A stretch of DNA of 64,000 bases from Umbilicaria muhlenbergii (lineage: Eukaryota > Ascomycota > Lecanoromycetes > Umbilicariales > Umbilicariaceae), in the NCBI GenBank assembly GCA_000611775.1, contig KK106986.1:682001-746000 (forward strand). Reading direction: 5' to 3'. Position numbers and translations under genes: made by a program. Of this stretch, positions 1-10,931 are shown piece by piece (position 1 is the stretch's first letter; the number at the start of each line of letters is the position of its first letter). The notes under the pieces are model-generated. The model was given only the letters and a program-made list of their open reading frames with translations. It was not told where the DNA came from and did not search any database.

Positions 1-2
1 TT

Positions 3-140
3 GACGAGGACGAGGTCGTTCAGGTGGATGGCGCGACGGAGGCGGATGCGGACGTCGATCCTGATGCGACTGTGAGCTTGAAATTTCGGAACGTTTGGAT
101 GGGGCTTTGGGTTTACGTACATACTTCTTACATCTTCTAA
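3..140 (+). CDS. 3' end of an unidentified gene (acidic C-terminus)
   Basis: One frame is open from the left edge to a TAA at 138-140. It begins with a strongly acidic run (Asp/Glu/Val rich, DEDEVVQVDG, then ADADVDPDAT) and ends in a hydrophobic stretch. An acidic, repeat-like tail is common at the C-terminus of eukaryotic proteins, and the other two frames look less natural (one is Arg-rich, one stops at once). The last 20 or so residues could instead be intron or UTR, so the true stop is uncertain. The rest of the gene lies outside the window and no function can be given. Confidence 0.35.
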   Translation, partial: DEDEVVQVDGATEADADVDPDATVSLKFRNVWMGLWVYVHTSYIF

Positions 141-581
141 GGTTGTTGAAGAGACGTTCCTTGAGATATAGCCCCTATCATGACGGCGAAACACTCGTTA
201 TGGAGTGACGATGACTCCCGTGTCTTCACTTATAAACGTTACTCGTATTTCTTGTAGCGGAGCAAGCACAAATTCCTACTATTGATATACAATACAGCAA
301 TTCTCAATGAATGATTGCTCTATTGCTAGCATAGTCGCAGAATAAGCTGCAAGTTAGAAGGCCAGCAAAGAACTAGTTTCCACAAGTGTGTTGATGCAAG
401 TCCCTACGATACCGACGCCGGAAATGCCAACCTCTAAGCACGACTTGCTCCGGAGAGGCAATAGTCGAGGTATAGCAACACAAGGGTTGAGATGTCCCAG
501 CCTCTCCTTTGTCCATGGTATAGGGAGACCAGGAAATGCCTCGCCGCCCACGCAGACATATGTGTATCTCACTTTACCCGC
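141..581. other. spacer downstream of RPN3
   Basis: About 440 bases between the left-edge fragment and the RPN3 stop codon. Both neighbours end here, so it should hold two 3' UTRs. It is AT-rich around 230-350. I see no convincing gene or repeat in it. Confidence 0.5.
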
Positions 582-2674
582 TTACATACCCTCAAAATCA
601 CCACCTGCATCATCGTCATCCATCTCGCCGTCTACAATCTCCTTGGCTAGCTCTCTCTCCCTTTCTCTGGCTTCCTGGGCGTTCTTCAACTCCAACCGAT
701 GTTGATTCATGGGGAATCTCATTGCCTATAGTGCAGATTAGCGACCGTCAAATGAAGTTTCGTTAGTGAAAATATTCACCTTAACACTCTCATCGTGCAA
801 ATCGAGACATGCCCTAATCCGCTCGTGAAAGGCCTCCCCTGGCTCCCGAGTAGCATAGATATCGCCAGCTTCCTTGCTCTTCATATAACCATGCTCATGA
901 TCGAGCGTAGCCTCGATGACTCCATCTCGAATGGCTTTAGCAACAATGTACTCCGCAGACTCCTCGCTCTCAAGGCCCAACCTTAAGCAAATATCCCTCA
1001 GTGATATACGTGCGTATGACAGGGACATCATGCGTATACCAGTCTTAATCACGTTTTGCCGCAAACGGAGGATGAGAGTATAGGCGCCGTCGCGTCGGAA
1101 AGTGACACTATGCATCTGCACGATATTCAGGAAACCTTCAAGGTCACCAACACGTACCGCTTGGACGAGAAGTAGATAAGGCTGCATAGCCCGCTCAAGA
1201 TTGGGTTGACGGAAGATAGCGCGATCAGGTATATCACCCATCAGAAGCTCGACTATGACCAGTAGCTTGGAGGCTGCCTGGTAAAAGCCACCTGCGCTAG
1301 GCGTTGACGGAGACTTGCGTGTGGCACTGATGAGATGCTCATGAGCCTCAGTGTACGATAACTGTATAGCGCGTATCCGACCCAAATAGTAGAGATACCG
1401 AGCAATTTGATTGTTCGAGGCTGCGGGAGGAAATTGGGTATGAGAGATGAGAAGATCGGCTTGGGATATGTGTGAGGTCGAAAGGTAATTCCGGAGCAAT
1501 AAAGTAGTGACAGTAGCCTGTGTGTCCTGGTCCTTCCGCAACACCGATGTCCGCAATGCACCTAAGAGGTTCTGCCGGATGGATACGACTGGTGCCATGG
1601 GCGAAGGAGGAAGCGGCGCCAGTTGTTCGAAAAACAAGGAATAGTAGAAGTAAACACGGGCAGAAAGAGCGTCCAGTGTTCGACGATTCAAGGTGCGTAG
1701 TCTCTCCACAAGATTTGTAGAGAACTTGGCCCCACGTTCGTAGGATTTTGTGTCATAAAGTTGTATTTGAACCAGTATGGAGAGGTAAGTATCGACCTCA
1801 GGGAGCACCTCTTTCGGTGCAGTGGCGGTCTTTGCTGAGGTGGACTGTGATGTCGCCTTTGGCGGCACATCTATATCCATTTCTGATCCAGCTTCCGGGT
1901 TTTCGAACGTGGCATCTTCCTTTCCTAAGGCTGCCAACAGCGACTTCGCAACGGCGCTCGACGAGGGGTAGGACTCGGTTATTATTTGTGCAAGTATGTC
2001 AGGTGAGAGGTATTTTCGGACTGACGAGATGGAGCGAAGGACACGTAAGGTAAAGCGGGTGTCAAACTGGGCTACCGCTCGTTCCAGAAGTGAGAAGTTT
2101 GCTTTAATATCTATGTAGAACGCATCAGCCATGTTCACGTCCACAAGAAAACGCAGCATTATTCTCGAATAAGGATATAATACTGACCTGAGGAAGCTTT
2201 GACTCGAGGATCGACCTTCTGTGGCACTGACTCTGACTCGTCTGTTTCTGGTTTCTCCGTGCTTTCCATGGTGATATCTCCCTCCGGATCCTGCCCAGAA
2301 TTCCCCGAGAGCTTGGAGCTTTTGGGTGGTGGCACAACGACCGTCATCTCATCATCACCCTCTTTGGCGCCTCCAGATTTCGCCCTGGCGGCGGCGTCAT
2401 CCGCCATTTCCACATCCTCTGTACCATTAACCCCATTCTCAGTCGGCTCACTACCGTTTGTTTGTGGCTTGTCACCACTCATGTTCTTGTTCGCAGCGCT
2501 TGTTGGCCCTTTCTTGGATGGCAGAGCTTTGCCTTTTGATGACGTTGAGCGGGTGGGCACGGGTTTGTCTTTGGAGCTAGAGCTCTGGGAGTCAGACCGT
2601 GTTGTTTCACCGTTGGTGGATGAGGAGGACTCCTTGTTAGACCTCAAGTTGCGTCGTTCTCCAGTGCCAGGCAT
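582..2674 (-). CDS. RPN3: 26S proteasome regulatory subunit Rpn3 (PSMD3)
   Basis: Non-ATPase lid subunit of the 19S regulatory particle. Three exons: 2674-2188, 2110-780, 725-582, joined by introns of 77 and 54 nt; all phases match and give 653 residues. The first 160 residues are low-complexity Ser/Lys/Asp sequence, as in other fungal Rpn3 proteins. The junction gives DIKANFSLLERAV, the start of the conserved helical repeats (FTLRVLRSISS follows). The PCI domain lies near the C-terminus (YARISLRDICLRLGL, then IRDGVIEATLDHEHGYM). The last exon restores the family ending: MRFPMNQHRLELKNAQEARE, then an acidic tail and FEGM-stop; reading through the last intron would lose it. Divergent from SPC34 across 565 bases. 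Identity is close to certain; the start is the first ATG of the open frame. Confidence 0.95.
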
Positions 2675-3239
2675 AGTGTCGAGCGCCTGAGCCCAGATGT
2701 TTAGAAAGCACCGAAGCGACGGACGATAGACCTAATGGCGACGATGATGTAGACCCTCCTTCCTAAATATGCCGCCCTCTCAAGTGCTGGGAGGGTGCAG
2801 ATATAGTTCCGCACTACAACGTTGAGATGAGGTTTAGACCGAGAGTGATGGAAGTCGCAGAGCTGGAATCCGTACACCTGATGTTTCGGAGAAAGGAGCG
2901 CTAGTGTCTAAGCACGACCGGAGCCGCGTCGATGTAGTCAGCGTTGCTCGATTTGGTCGCTGGTCGCTGGATTCTCTACTTGTTACACCAAACACGCATG
3001 GAGAGGGGAGCTTGGGATTTCGCCACTGAAAGCAAGAAAGAGCAGCTTTCCATTTTCGGGCGTCTCGTTCATTGTACCGGCACGTGATTACCTTCACTAT
3101 CGCAGGGCTTGGCGACATCGCCGAGATCGCGTTCCGATTGTAAACACGGAAGGAGCAATGAATCGATGATCCAGATGATCTAGCATACGACGCCACCAAG
3201 ATTGTCAAAGATAGCTCTGTGCCATTTGACGTATTTACA
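2675..3239. promoter_or_regulatory. divergent promoter region RPN3 / SPC34
   Basis: 565 bases between two outward-pointing start codons, so the core promoters of both genes should lie here. An ORF of 124 codons on the minus strand (2834-3208) has no recognisable homology and is treated as chance. I did not find a clear proteasome-associated control element by eye. Confidence 0.5.
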
Positions 3240-4108
3240 ATGATGACTTTGCTCGATACTCATCTAGAGCAGATCTCGCTTTCGTCCGCGGCAATTGCGG
3301 AGCTACCGTACGTTTCACAGAATCACTTGTCACGGACGTGGACTGATAATTGATCCAGCTTTCCTCCCCCCAAAGTCTTCACCAATGCTTTACTCCATCG
3401 TCACGATATCACCGCTCTTATCCGAGACACTGAGTCTCACGAACGTGCACTCTTCTCTGTTGCGTCGCCCGACCTTGGCTCATTCGACCATACCACCAAT
3501 GCCGTGCGTAGGAACACCGTGTTCAACCTCAATGGCAACAGCGAGCCTAGTGTAAACAGATCCAGTCTCATCAGAGGGCCGAGGCGTACTACTGCGGTGT
3601 CTATGCTTCTAAGTGGCGATGTGATGGGGCAAATGCGTCAAGGGCAGTTAGGTCAGGGTAGAGAAAGGAGAGAAATGGACGTGGAAGCGTTGTTAAAGGG
3701 TGCGGAAAAGCTGTGTGGGGTGTAGTAAGTGGTCACGGCTGGGTTCTCGTCTTTCGTTTCCACAGCTAAAAAAGACACAGTCCCATTCCTGGGGCGTCGG
3801 AGAAGATTGCTTCCTTACGGGCACGCCATGCCCAGCTATCGTCGTCCATCGCACACTATGAATCACGAGTTTCAAAGCAAGCAATGCAACTAGACAGAAT
3901 GAATCATCCAAATGAGTACGAGGCGGAAGATGACTACGACCGGGAGGAAGTGCATATACAAGCGTCAGCAGTAGACGAAGAACCCGAAGTTACCATTGAC
4001 GATGTTGAGAGGGAGGAAGAGGAGATTCGAGAGCTTCAAAGGAGAAAAAAAGGCCTAGAAGACCGAGTTAGTGGGATGGAGAGAGATCTGGGTGGTCTTT
4101 TGAGATAA
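3240..4108 (+). CDS. SPC34: DASH (Dam1) complex subunit Spc34
   Basis: Outer-kinetochore protein of the microtubule-encircling DASH/Dam1 ring, needed for chromosome bi-orientation. Exons 3240-3307, 3359-3724 and 3781-4108 (introns 51 and 56 nt) give 253 residues, the usual size. Hallmarks are the N-terminal LLDTHLEQISLSSAAIAELP, then FPPPKVFTNALL and HDITALIRDTESHERALFSV. The C-terminal part has PIPGASEKIASLRARHAQL and an acidic coiled coil (VEREEEEIRELQRRKKGLED) that would pack against other DASH subunits. The two splice junctions are fixed by phase: CC|C before FPPPK and TA|T before PIPGA. Two ATGs are adjacent (3240 and 3243); either could be used. Convergent with the BTB gene downstream. 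Confidence 0.9.
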
Positions 4109-4731
4109 TGTCTCGAGGACACGTGAAGGCTTTAGCATCGAAGGATTTGGAAGCAAAATGATTTCAACCATCCGCGTCGCTGCACGTTACCCGAGATATC
4201 AGCCCGAAACACAACATGGAACACATCAAAAGATTCTCGAGACGGAAATGTCAGGCAAGGAGCTCCGTTTGCCATTGAGACAAAACTAACTTATAATCTA
4301 GCCTTTGGAACCATCCTAATGGCATTCATAAACACGATGGAAAGCCTCAGATCTTTGCCTCTCAGCAGCTCTGGAACCGTAAGACATCGGCACTGATGCG
4401 TGGTCAGAGTGGCCAGCGATGGACGGTCGTGGGGCACTTACCACAAGTGGGCATACAGGAACAAATCTACTGTTTATCATTATAAAGAAGAGGTGATGTG
4501 AGCACATTTATCATTGCTCATGCACGCAGAGAGTCAGAAAGGCATTTGTAGTTACTATCCAGTTACGAATACTTCACTCCTCGTCCCAACACCCTTTGAA
4601 AGCATTCTCCCAAGTTGCCGCCAAGAGTGGTATCCTGCGTAAATCCAACGAGACAAGCTGATCTAGGAGGTTTGCTAGCCTTGAACAGGAGAATATCCAG
4701 GCCAGTGATAACATTCCAACAAGTGCCAGCT
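4109..4731. other. spacer between convergent SPC34 and BTB genes
   Basis: 623 bases with only short open frames. One plus-strand frame from 4158 (starting MISTIRVAARY) and another near 4320 could be pieces of a small spliced gene, but I recognise neither and could not join them convincingly. Probably 3' UTRs plus spacer. Confidence 0.4.
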
Positions 4732-6005
4732 CTACGCGCTGCAGAGGTCGGCAGTAGCGTGCATGTGGAACTCGCATCCCTCCTTAGAGCGAGGGTCGAT
4801 AAGATTTTCGGCAGACCATGCCATCTCTTGACTCATATGAACGTAGTCGCGGACGAACTCGCAGGGGAAATTATTACCTCCGAAGTAAATATCCACATCG
4901 GTCTTATTTCTCACGAGGCTAAAGTAGACACACTCTGTCAAGAAACGACGCACAGGAGAGCTTATGCTGGTATTCCGGTAGGCAGTCGCGACACGTTGCT
5001 GGGTAGGCCAGCCTCTGGCGTCTCGATATGCCTTCCGGATAGCATCCATGGCCGTGTCTTGGAGATTGGGGCTTCTGAGATCTGACGCGAGATAATAGAG
5101 TTGGTAGGCCTTCTCGATGTCGTCCATAGTGACAGTGAAAGAGTTCCCGTAGGCACACGCGGTCCAATGTTGGAAGACACTGACTTTAACGTTTTCCAAT
5201 ATGACTTTGCTAGTCCCAGAGGCGAATTCGTGCTGTTCGTATTTGTCCTTGAAGTATTCGGATTGATGACATAGCACGTTCATATGTAGAGTCTTAGCTT
5301 CGAGGGCTGAGCCGATCAAGACTGTCACCATCGCTCCCGTGATGCACCTAAAGAGGTCAGGAGGTACTTCAAACAGTTTTGGCTTGACTGTGCTTACACT
5401 CCAATATCAACCGATTTCCGCGGGTTAACGTTTCGAGGTTGGATAGGAGTAGTACTTGGTGCGAGGCCTGCGGGGAGAGAGCCAGATTTTGCAATTGGAC
5501 TGTCCAGGACTTGAACTCAGGAGTATGAGCAAACATATATTCAGATTTGTGGAAACCTAGACTCACATTTGAAGCCCATGTTGCTGACTAGGGATACCGT
5601 CGCAAGTCGTGATGACACACCCGGAGATCTTGGCTCAGTAGGTGATCTAGAGCGTCGACGCGAATCTTCTTCGACAGATGTGAACAAAGGACTATACAGG
5701 CGAGATGTGGACGTCTGAGAACGGGCTTGAGCGGTTTGGGTGTCCTTGGCCTCGTCTACCCCTGGTGTGGCTTGAGGGACTTGGGGATCGCGAAAGGCTT
5801 CAGCAGAGAAACGCGGCTCAGTCTTCACGGCTTTGGGAGGCAATCCTGCCGCAGAGCTGGACTGTCGATCTTTGCGTTTCGTAAGAAAGACCCGATTGGC
5901 ATTGCCGAGTCGTTCAACAGTGAGGCTTGGTGTTGCAGAGCTTGTAGGTGCTCCCACATGTTCTCGTTCATTAGACATTATCTGCTGCTGCTGCTCTGAA
6001 GCCAT
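4732..6005 (-). CDS. BTB/POZ domain protein
   Basis: Two exons, 6005-5567 and 5387-4732, with a 179-nt intron, give 364 residues. Residues 1-146 are low complexity (Ser, Pro, Arg, Glu), probably disordered. Exon 2 opens FKPKLFEVPPDLFRCITGAM and continues VTVLIG..., LHMNVLCHQSEYFKDKYE, the core of a fungal BTB fold with its HQSEYF motif, then FQHWTACAYGN, IEKAYQLYYLASDL and a helical tail. Proteins of this kind mediate dimerisation and sometimes act as Cullin-3 adaptors; there is no Kelch, zinc-finger or other partner domain to say which. The acceptor used here is the one that keeps PPDLFRC in frame; the intron is longer than its neighbours, so a further small exon is possible. Divergent from UDP-glucose dehydrogenase, 235 bases between starts. 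Confidence 0.8.
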
Positions 6006-6240
6006 GGCATGGACAATGCCGTATTGAATTCGTGCCGTGCCGTATTATTCGTAATGATGAACTCTTGATCGAACGCTCAGAAGTCTTGCAGTCGATAAAA
6101 TACGTGACAAATTCAACACCTCATACGCGAGCCCTAATGTCTTGGAAATACAAAACGTCACTCCCTAAAATCCTGCAACGACAATCCTCTGCAATCATTC
6201 AATCTTACTCTGTCATGAAAATGCCCCGAACATTTTGCCA

Positions 6241-8396
6241 ATGAGTAAGGTAGATCTTGCACTCACCATGGCTGATGCAATTCCTGTTCTCGACAGGCCT
6301 CGAGCTTTCCAAATCCGTAAAGCTTACTCCGGGCACCATCGATCTGGGTCTACTCCGACAATTGGCTCACAGAAAGAAGATGTAACTGATCAAGGCGGCC
6401 ATGCAGAGTGTGGAAGACCTGCCTTAGTGCGAACCGTTACCCCAGGTTATCAGAGACTCACCAGAAAAGCGGATACGATTGATGTTCCTCACAAGGTTAT
6501 CAAGAAGATTGCCTGTTTAGGGTCGGGGTTTGTCGGAGGTAGAAAGCCATCCCTTGATGTTCTTGGCATCTCATAGCTGATTCACTGTTCCCAGGCCCAA
6601 CCTCTGCGGTCACCGCCTTCAAGACAGATATCGAAGTCACAGTAGTAGATATCAACGAAGAGCGTATCACGGCTTGGAATTCAGACAACCTTCCAATTTA
6701 TGAGCCTGGTTTAGATGAGATTGTTCGTGCTGCGCGTGATGGTGCTATTGGAGGAACCAAATATACGCCCCACGATGTGTCAGATGGCTTGAGCGCTCAA
6801 GAAAGAAGTAGCGACGGGAATGCTCGTCGACCAAACCTCTTCTTCTCTACAGACGTAGACCAAGCTATTTCAGATGCCGACCTTGTCTTCGTCTGTGTCA
6901 ACACTCCAACAAAATCGAATGGCATTGGCAAGGGTGCTGCAGCGGATCTTGGCTTTGTTGAGGATGCTACACGACACATTGCCAAGGTAGCTAAAGAGAG
7001 CAAGATAGTCGTCGAGAAGTCGACAGTGCCTTGCAGAACATCACAGTCAATACGGGAAATTGTAAGGACCTCCTCGCACATCATTTGTCCGTAAGGTCAC
7101 TGACACATCCGACCGGCAGCTCGAAGCGAACGCTCAGCACGGTGTTCAGTTCGATGTGTTGTCGAACCCTGAGTTTCTTGCTGAGGGGACTGCAATTGAG
7201 GACCTACTTTATCCCGACCGCATCATAATCGGCTCCATGCCGACCCCGGCAGGCTATCGAGCAGCGGCCTCTCTAGCAGACGTATACGCTCATTGGGTAC
7301 CACGAGATCGCATTATCACCATGAACCTTTGGTCATCAGAACTTTCCAAATTGGCGGCGAATGCTATGCTGGCTCAGCGCATCAGTAGCGTTAATGCGTT
7401 GAGCGCCATCTGCGAAGCCACAGGTGCAGACGTTGACGAAGTAAGCTATGCTTGCGGCCTCGATTCGCGGATTGGGCCCCGAATGCTGAAAGCAGGTCCT
7501 GGCTTCGGCGGAAGGTGGGGTATTGGTACGGCTGAACATAATGGATGTCCAGACTGACGAATGTGTCCAGCTGTTTTCAAAAAGACATCTTCAACATCGT
7601 GTATCTTTCTGAGTCCCTACATCTTTATGAAGTAGCAGATTATTGGCGTGCTATCATCACCATGAACGAGCACCAGAAGCAACGCTTCACGAAGCGCATC
7701 ATATCTTGCCTCTTCAACAATCTCACGGGAAAGAAGATTGCGGTATTGGGGTTCGCATTCAAGAAAGATACTAGTGATACTCGCGAATCTCCTGCAATAA
7801 CATTCGTTAGCAACTTCGTTGCAGAGGGGGCCCAAGTCGCTATCTATGATCCTAGGGTAAAGGAGGAGCAAATTTGGAAAGCTCTGGTGGACGACGGGGG
7901 TGATTTCAAGACACTGAAGCTCAAAGTTGAAGTCTGCAAATCGGCGTATGCCGCCTGCAAAGATGCAGATGCTGTGGTCGTCCTCACTGAATGGGACGAA
8001 TTCAGCAACAAGACTTTACACGACACGTCAAGAAACACGATCTCGACTCCAGCATTGACAGAGATGAATCCAAATCGAAAGTCTTTGGTCACGTCTTCAC
8101 TACAGACTCAAACATTGAAGCCGCATAGGAATCACCCATCTGCCACAAGAGCAGGAAGCGTGCTTGGCCCGAGTAATTCCATCACTGCAAATCCACAATT
8201 CACAGATGTCAGCATGATTACTAGCGGACGGTCGATAGAACGCCTTAACTGGGCACGAGTGGCGAAGGGAATGAGGAAGCCGATGTTTGTCTTCGACGGT
8301 CGCAACATTCTCGATAGGACAAAGCTTGAAAAGCTGGGATTTCGAGTGGAAGCTATAGGGAAAGTTGGTTCCAGCAGTCCAAACTGCTATGGATGA
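6241..8396 (+). CDS. UDP-glucose 6-dehydrogenase
   Basis: Oxidises UDP-glucose to UDP-glucuronate with two NAD+. Exons 6241-6538, 6595-7061, 7120-7514 and 7571-8396 (introns 56, 58, 56 nt) give 661 residues. The Rossmann start is [13 protein letters not shown] / PTSAVTAF split by intron 1. The middle has [26 protein letters not shown] and [20 protein letters not shown]. Catalytic part: [20 protein letters not shown] with the nucleophilic Cys in GSCFQKD, formed across intron 3. C-terminal domain: [20 protein letters not shown] and FDGRNILD. Compared with a typical enzyme of about 390-480 residues it has an N-terminal extension of roughly 90 residues and a Ser/Thr/Asn-rich insert between TEWDEF and [17 protein letters not shown]. 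Long forms like this occur in filamentous fungi. Confidence 0.93.
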
Positions 8397-9014
8397 AGGC
8401 GATAGTTGCGCTTGCTTGGCTGAAGTTTTACTGGCATGGAGAGCTCTCATTCCCTCGGCGGTCACGAAAAGCTAGAGTAGCAACAACAGGTGGAGAGGGT
8501 CTGGCACGAGGGCTTGGAGTAATACAGCGTGGCCCGCAAGCTGGTTCAATGCATGAGCTGTAAATCGAGAGACTTGAGTGGCAGAGCAAAGCATGGTGGA
8601 GACCTAAATGTCCATTAAAAAGCAAACCTTTTAAAAGTTGTAGTAGTGAGGCCCGCTTCCCCACAGACTAACTTATTTGCTTGCGGCTCTGTTCCACTGG
8701 CTTCATGAGCAGCACTAGAGTACGGGCACCACAATAGCTCAATTGCGCAATAGGCCCGACCTCATACAGCACCGTGCCTTTGGTCAGCATTCTTTAGCAC
8801 TCTTGTGACTGCTATTGGTTCTGTCATTCATTTCCTCTCAATGTGTCATCTGTCTTATCTTCATCTTGTTGGATCTAGTAGTCTCTCCCCTTGCTCCAAT
8901 CAAATCTAGGTAAAGCTCCGACTGCCTGTCCTTATTCAGCTTTATGGAATACGAATAAACCACGACAACTCCTCGATCTCTGTTCGCAGCTGCGGGCTGC
9001 CGGGAAGAAGAGCT
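8397..9014. promoter_or_regulatory. upstream region of TAF12
   Basis: 618 bases holding the UGDH 3' end and the TAF12 promoter and leader. A CT-rich stretch near 8820-8900 is typical of fungal promoters close to the transcription start. No independent gene seen. Confidence 0.4.
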
Positions 9015-10931
9015 ATGAACAACGGTTCCAGCTCACAAGCACCGCAAGGTTCTCAGCCGCACCCACTCCAAGGCCTTATAAAACCCGAGCAGGTTTCCAA
9101 GTTGCCTAACCTCTCCGACGCGCAGAAGGTCAGCTACACTCAAGGGGTTACGAAGTTATGGGAGAACCTGCAAAACAACAAACCAGACACTGCGGAATAC
9201 CAGCAGGCGCTCAAGAAGCTGAGTGAGGTTTCTGGCCAAATAAAAGCTCTCGTGCGGAAATGGCACCAGGAACAGCAGGGCCAAGGACCTCAAGGCGCTC
9301 CGCAGAACGGCGGGGCACGGCCTACAAATCAGGGACCCCATGTTCAACCTGGTGGGCCTGGTCATCAAATGCCGCAAGTACCGCAAGGTCGAGGTCAGGC
9401 ATCTACAAATGAGCAGTTTAGCGCGAAGGTGCTTCAGGCTGTGCAGAACCTCCAGATCATCATACCGCCTCAGATCCAAGCGCAAGGGCCGGAGAAAGCC
9501 CAAAACTACCTTCGGGAAGCGAGGACCAAATATGCCCAGTCCCTGCAAAAAATAGAGATCGCAACTTCGAAGCTGCAGGATCTGCAGAACCACGCTGAGC
9601 AGCGCCAGAATCAAGGGAAGAATTTCACCACTGAAGAAGCACAGAATTTCAACCAGATGAGGGCGAAATACCAACAGCAATCCATTGAGGGCAGAGAATT
9701 CCTGGGGAAATTCAGGAACCAGCAAGACACGTTAAGAGCTCAGCAAATCCAGAATCCGGGCAACCTTAATGGGATCCAAGTTCCGCCTATGACGGGTGAC
9801 TCGGGGGCGCACAGCGTACAGCAGGCACCTAGTGGTGCAGCGACGCAGACAAATCAGCAGCAGATAAGTTCGGATCAACAGAATCAACCGCAAAATGTGA
9901 ACCCTGCCCTAGAGGCGGCGAGGAATCAAGCAAACATGGCTGCTCGCCCCTCGATAAGCCCTTCTAATAACGTACAGCCACCGAATAGGCAAGTACCACC
10001 ATCCCAGATACCTCCGTTGGGCAACCCGGGTCAGCAGCCAATTCCTCATCCACCACCGCACATTAACACCAGTGTTGGTCCGCCACAACAGACTCAATCG
10101 CCTCAGAGCATGCAGCCGACTTCTGCGCCTTTAGGCCCACCACATCCTTTAACACATCAAGACGCTGTGGCGCATGCCGCACGGACATATTCACAACCGA
10201 ACTTACAGCAGACGACACCCCAGTCTTCAACGCATGCCCATCCTCAGATGGGCGGTCGCGACATGCAGAACAACAACGTCAAGATGCCAATTCCGAAAAA
10301 CCTCAATGTTTCTCAACCTCAACAGGTCTCGATGGGACCCGCACGCCCTACGTTGTCTGGAGGCCCCAGTACCGGCGCGATGGCCCCTATGGGTCAGCCA
10401 GCGATCCAGAAACACCCTGCTTACGTGTTAGAAGGGGATGGAGAGAGAGTTCTTGGCAAGAAGAAGTTGGAGGAGTTGGTGAGGCAGGTCACGGGAGGAG
10501 GCGAAAGCGAAGAGGGTGAGGGCTTGACTGCAGAGGTCGAAGAGGTGAGCTTGCCATGACATGTTCAGTTTTAGATTTCCCCTGCCCGCAACGTGACGGT
10601 TCTCAAACTTGAGTTTCCATCTTATTGATGATCACCAACCACCTATGATATCGCTGACACTGCATCCTAGACTCTACTTCAAGTCGCGGATGACTTCGTT
10701 GACCAAGTCATTGTGAGCGCGTGCCGCTTAGCCAAACTCCGTCAATCATCCACGCTCGAACTGCGAGACATCCAGCTGATCCTGGAGCGCAACTACAACA
10801 TCCGAGTTCCAGGTTACGCCTCCGATGAGCTTCGAACGGTTAAGAAGATCCAGCCAGCTCAGGGCTGGACACAGAAGCTCAGTGCTATCAACGCTTCGAA
10901 AGTGACCGGAGGCCTGAAGGCTGATTTGTAA
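9015..10931 (+). CDS. TAF12: transcription initiation factor TFIID subunit 12 (TAF12/TAF61)
   Basis: Shared subunit of TFIID and SAGA that pairs with TAF4 (or Ada1) through a histone fold. Exons 9015-10544 and 10671-10931, intron 126 nt, give 596 residues. Most of the protein is Gln/Pro/Asn-rich disorder with a predicted coiled segment around residues 150-230. The histone fold is at the C-terminus: [28 protein letters not shown], then after the intron [48 protein letters not shown]. These match the TAF12 signature very closely. The intron falls between helix 1 and helix 2, beside an acidic Gly/Glu insert. Short basic tail after the fold. Confidence 0.93.

Noticed and set aside
2834-3208. 124-codon minus-strand ORF in the RPN3/SPC34 divergent region
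   Set aside because: Lies across both promoters, has no motif and is not needed to explain either gene.
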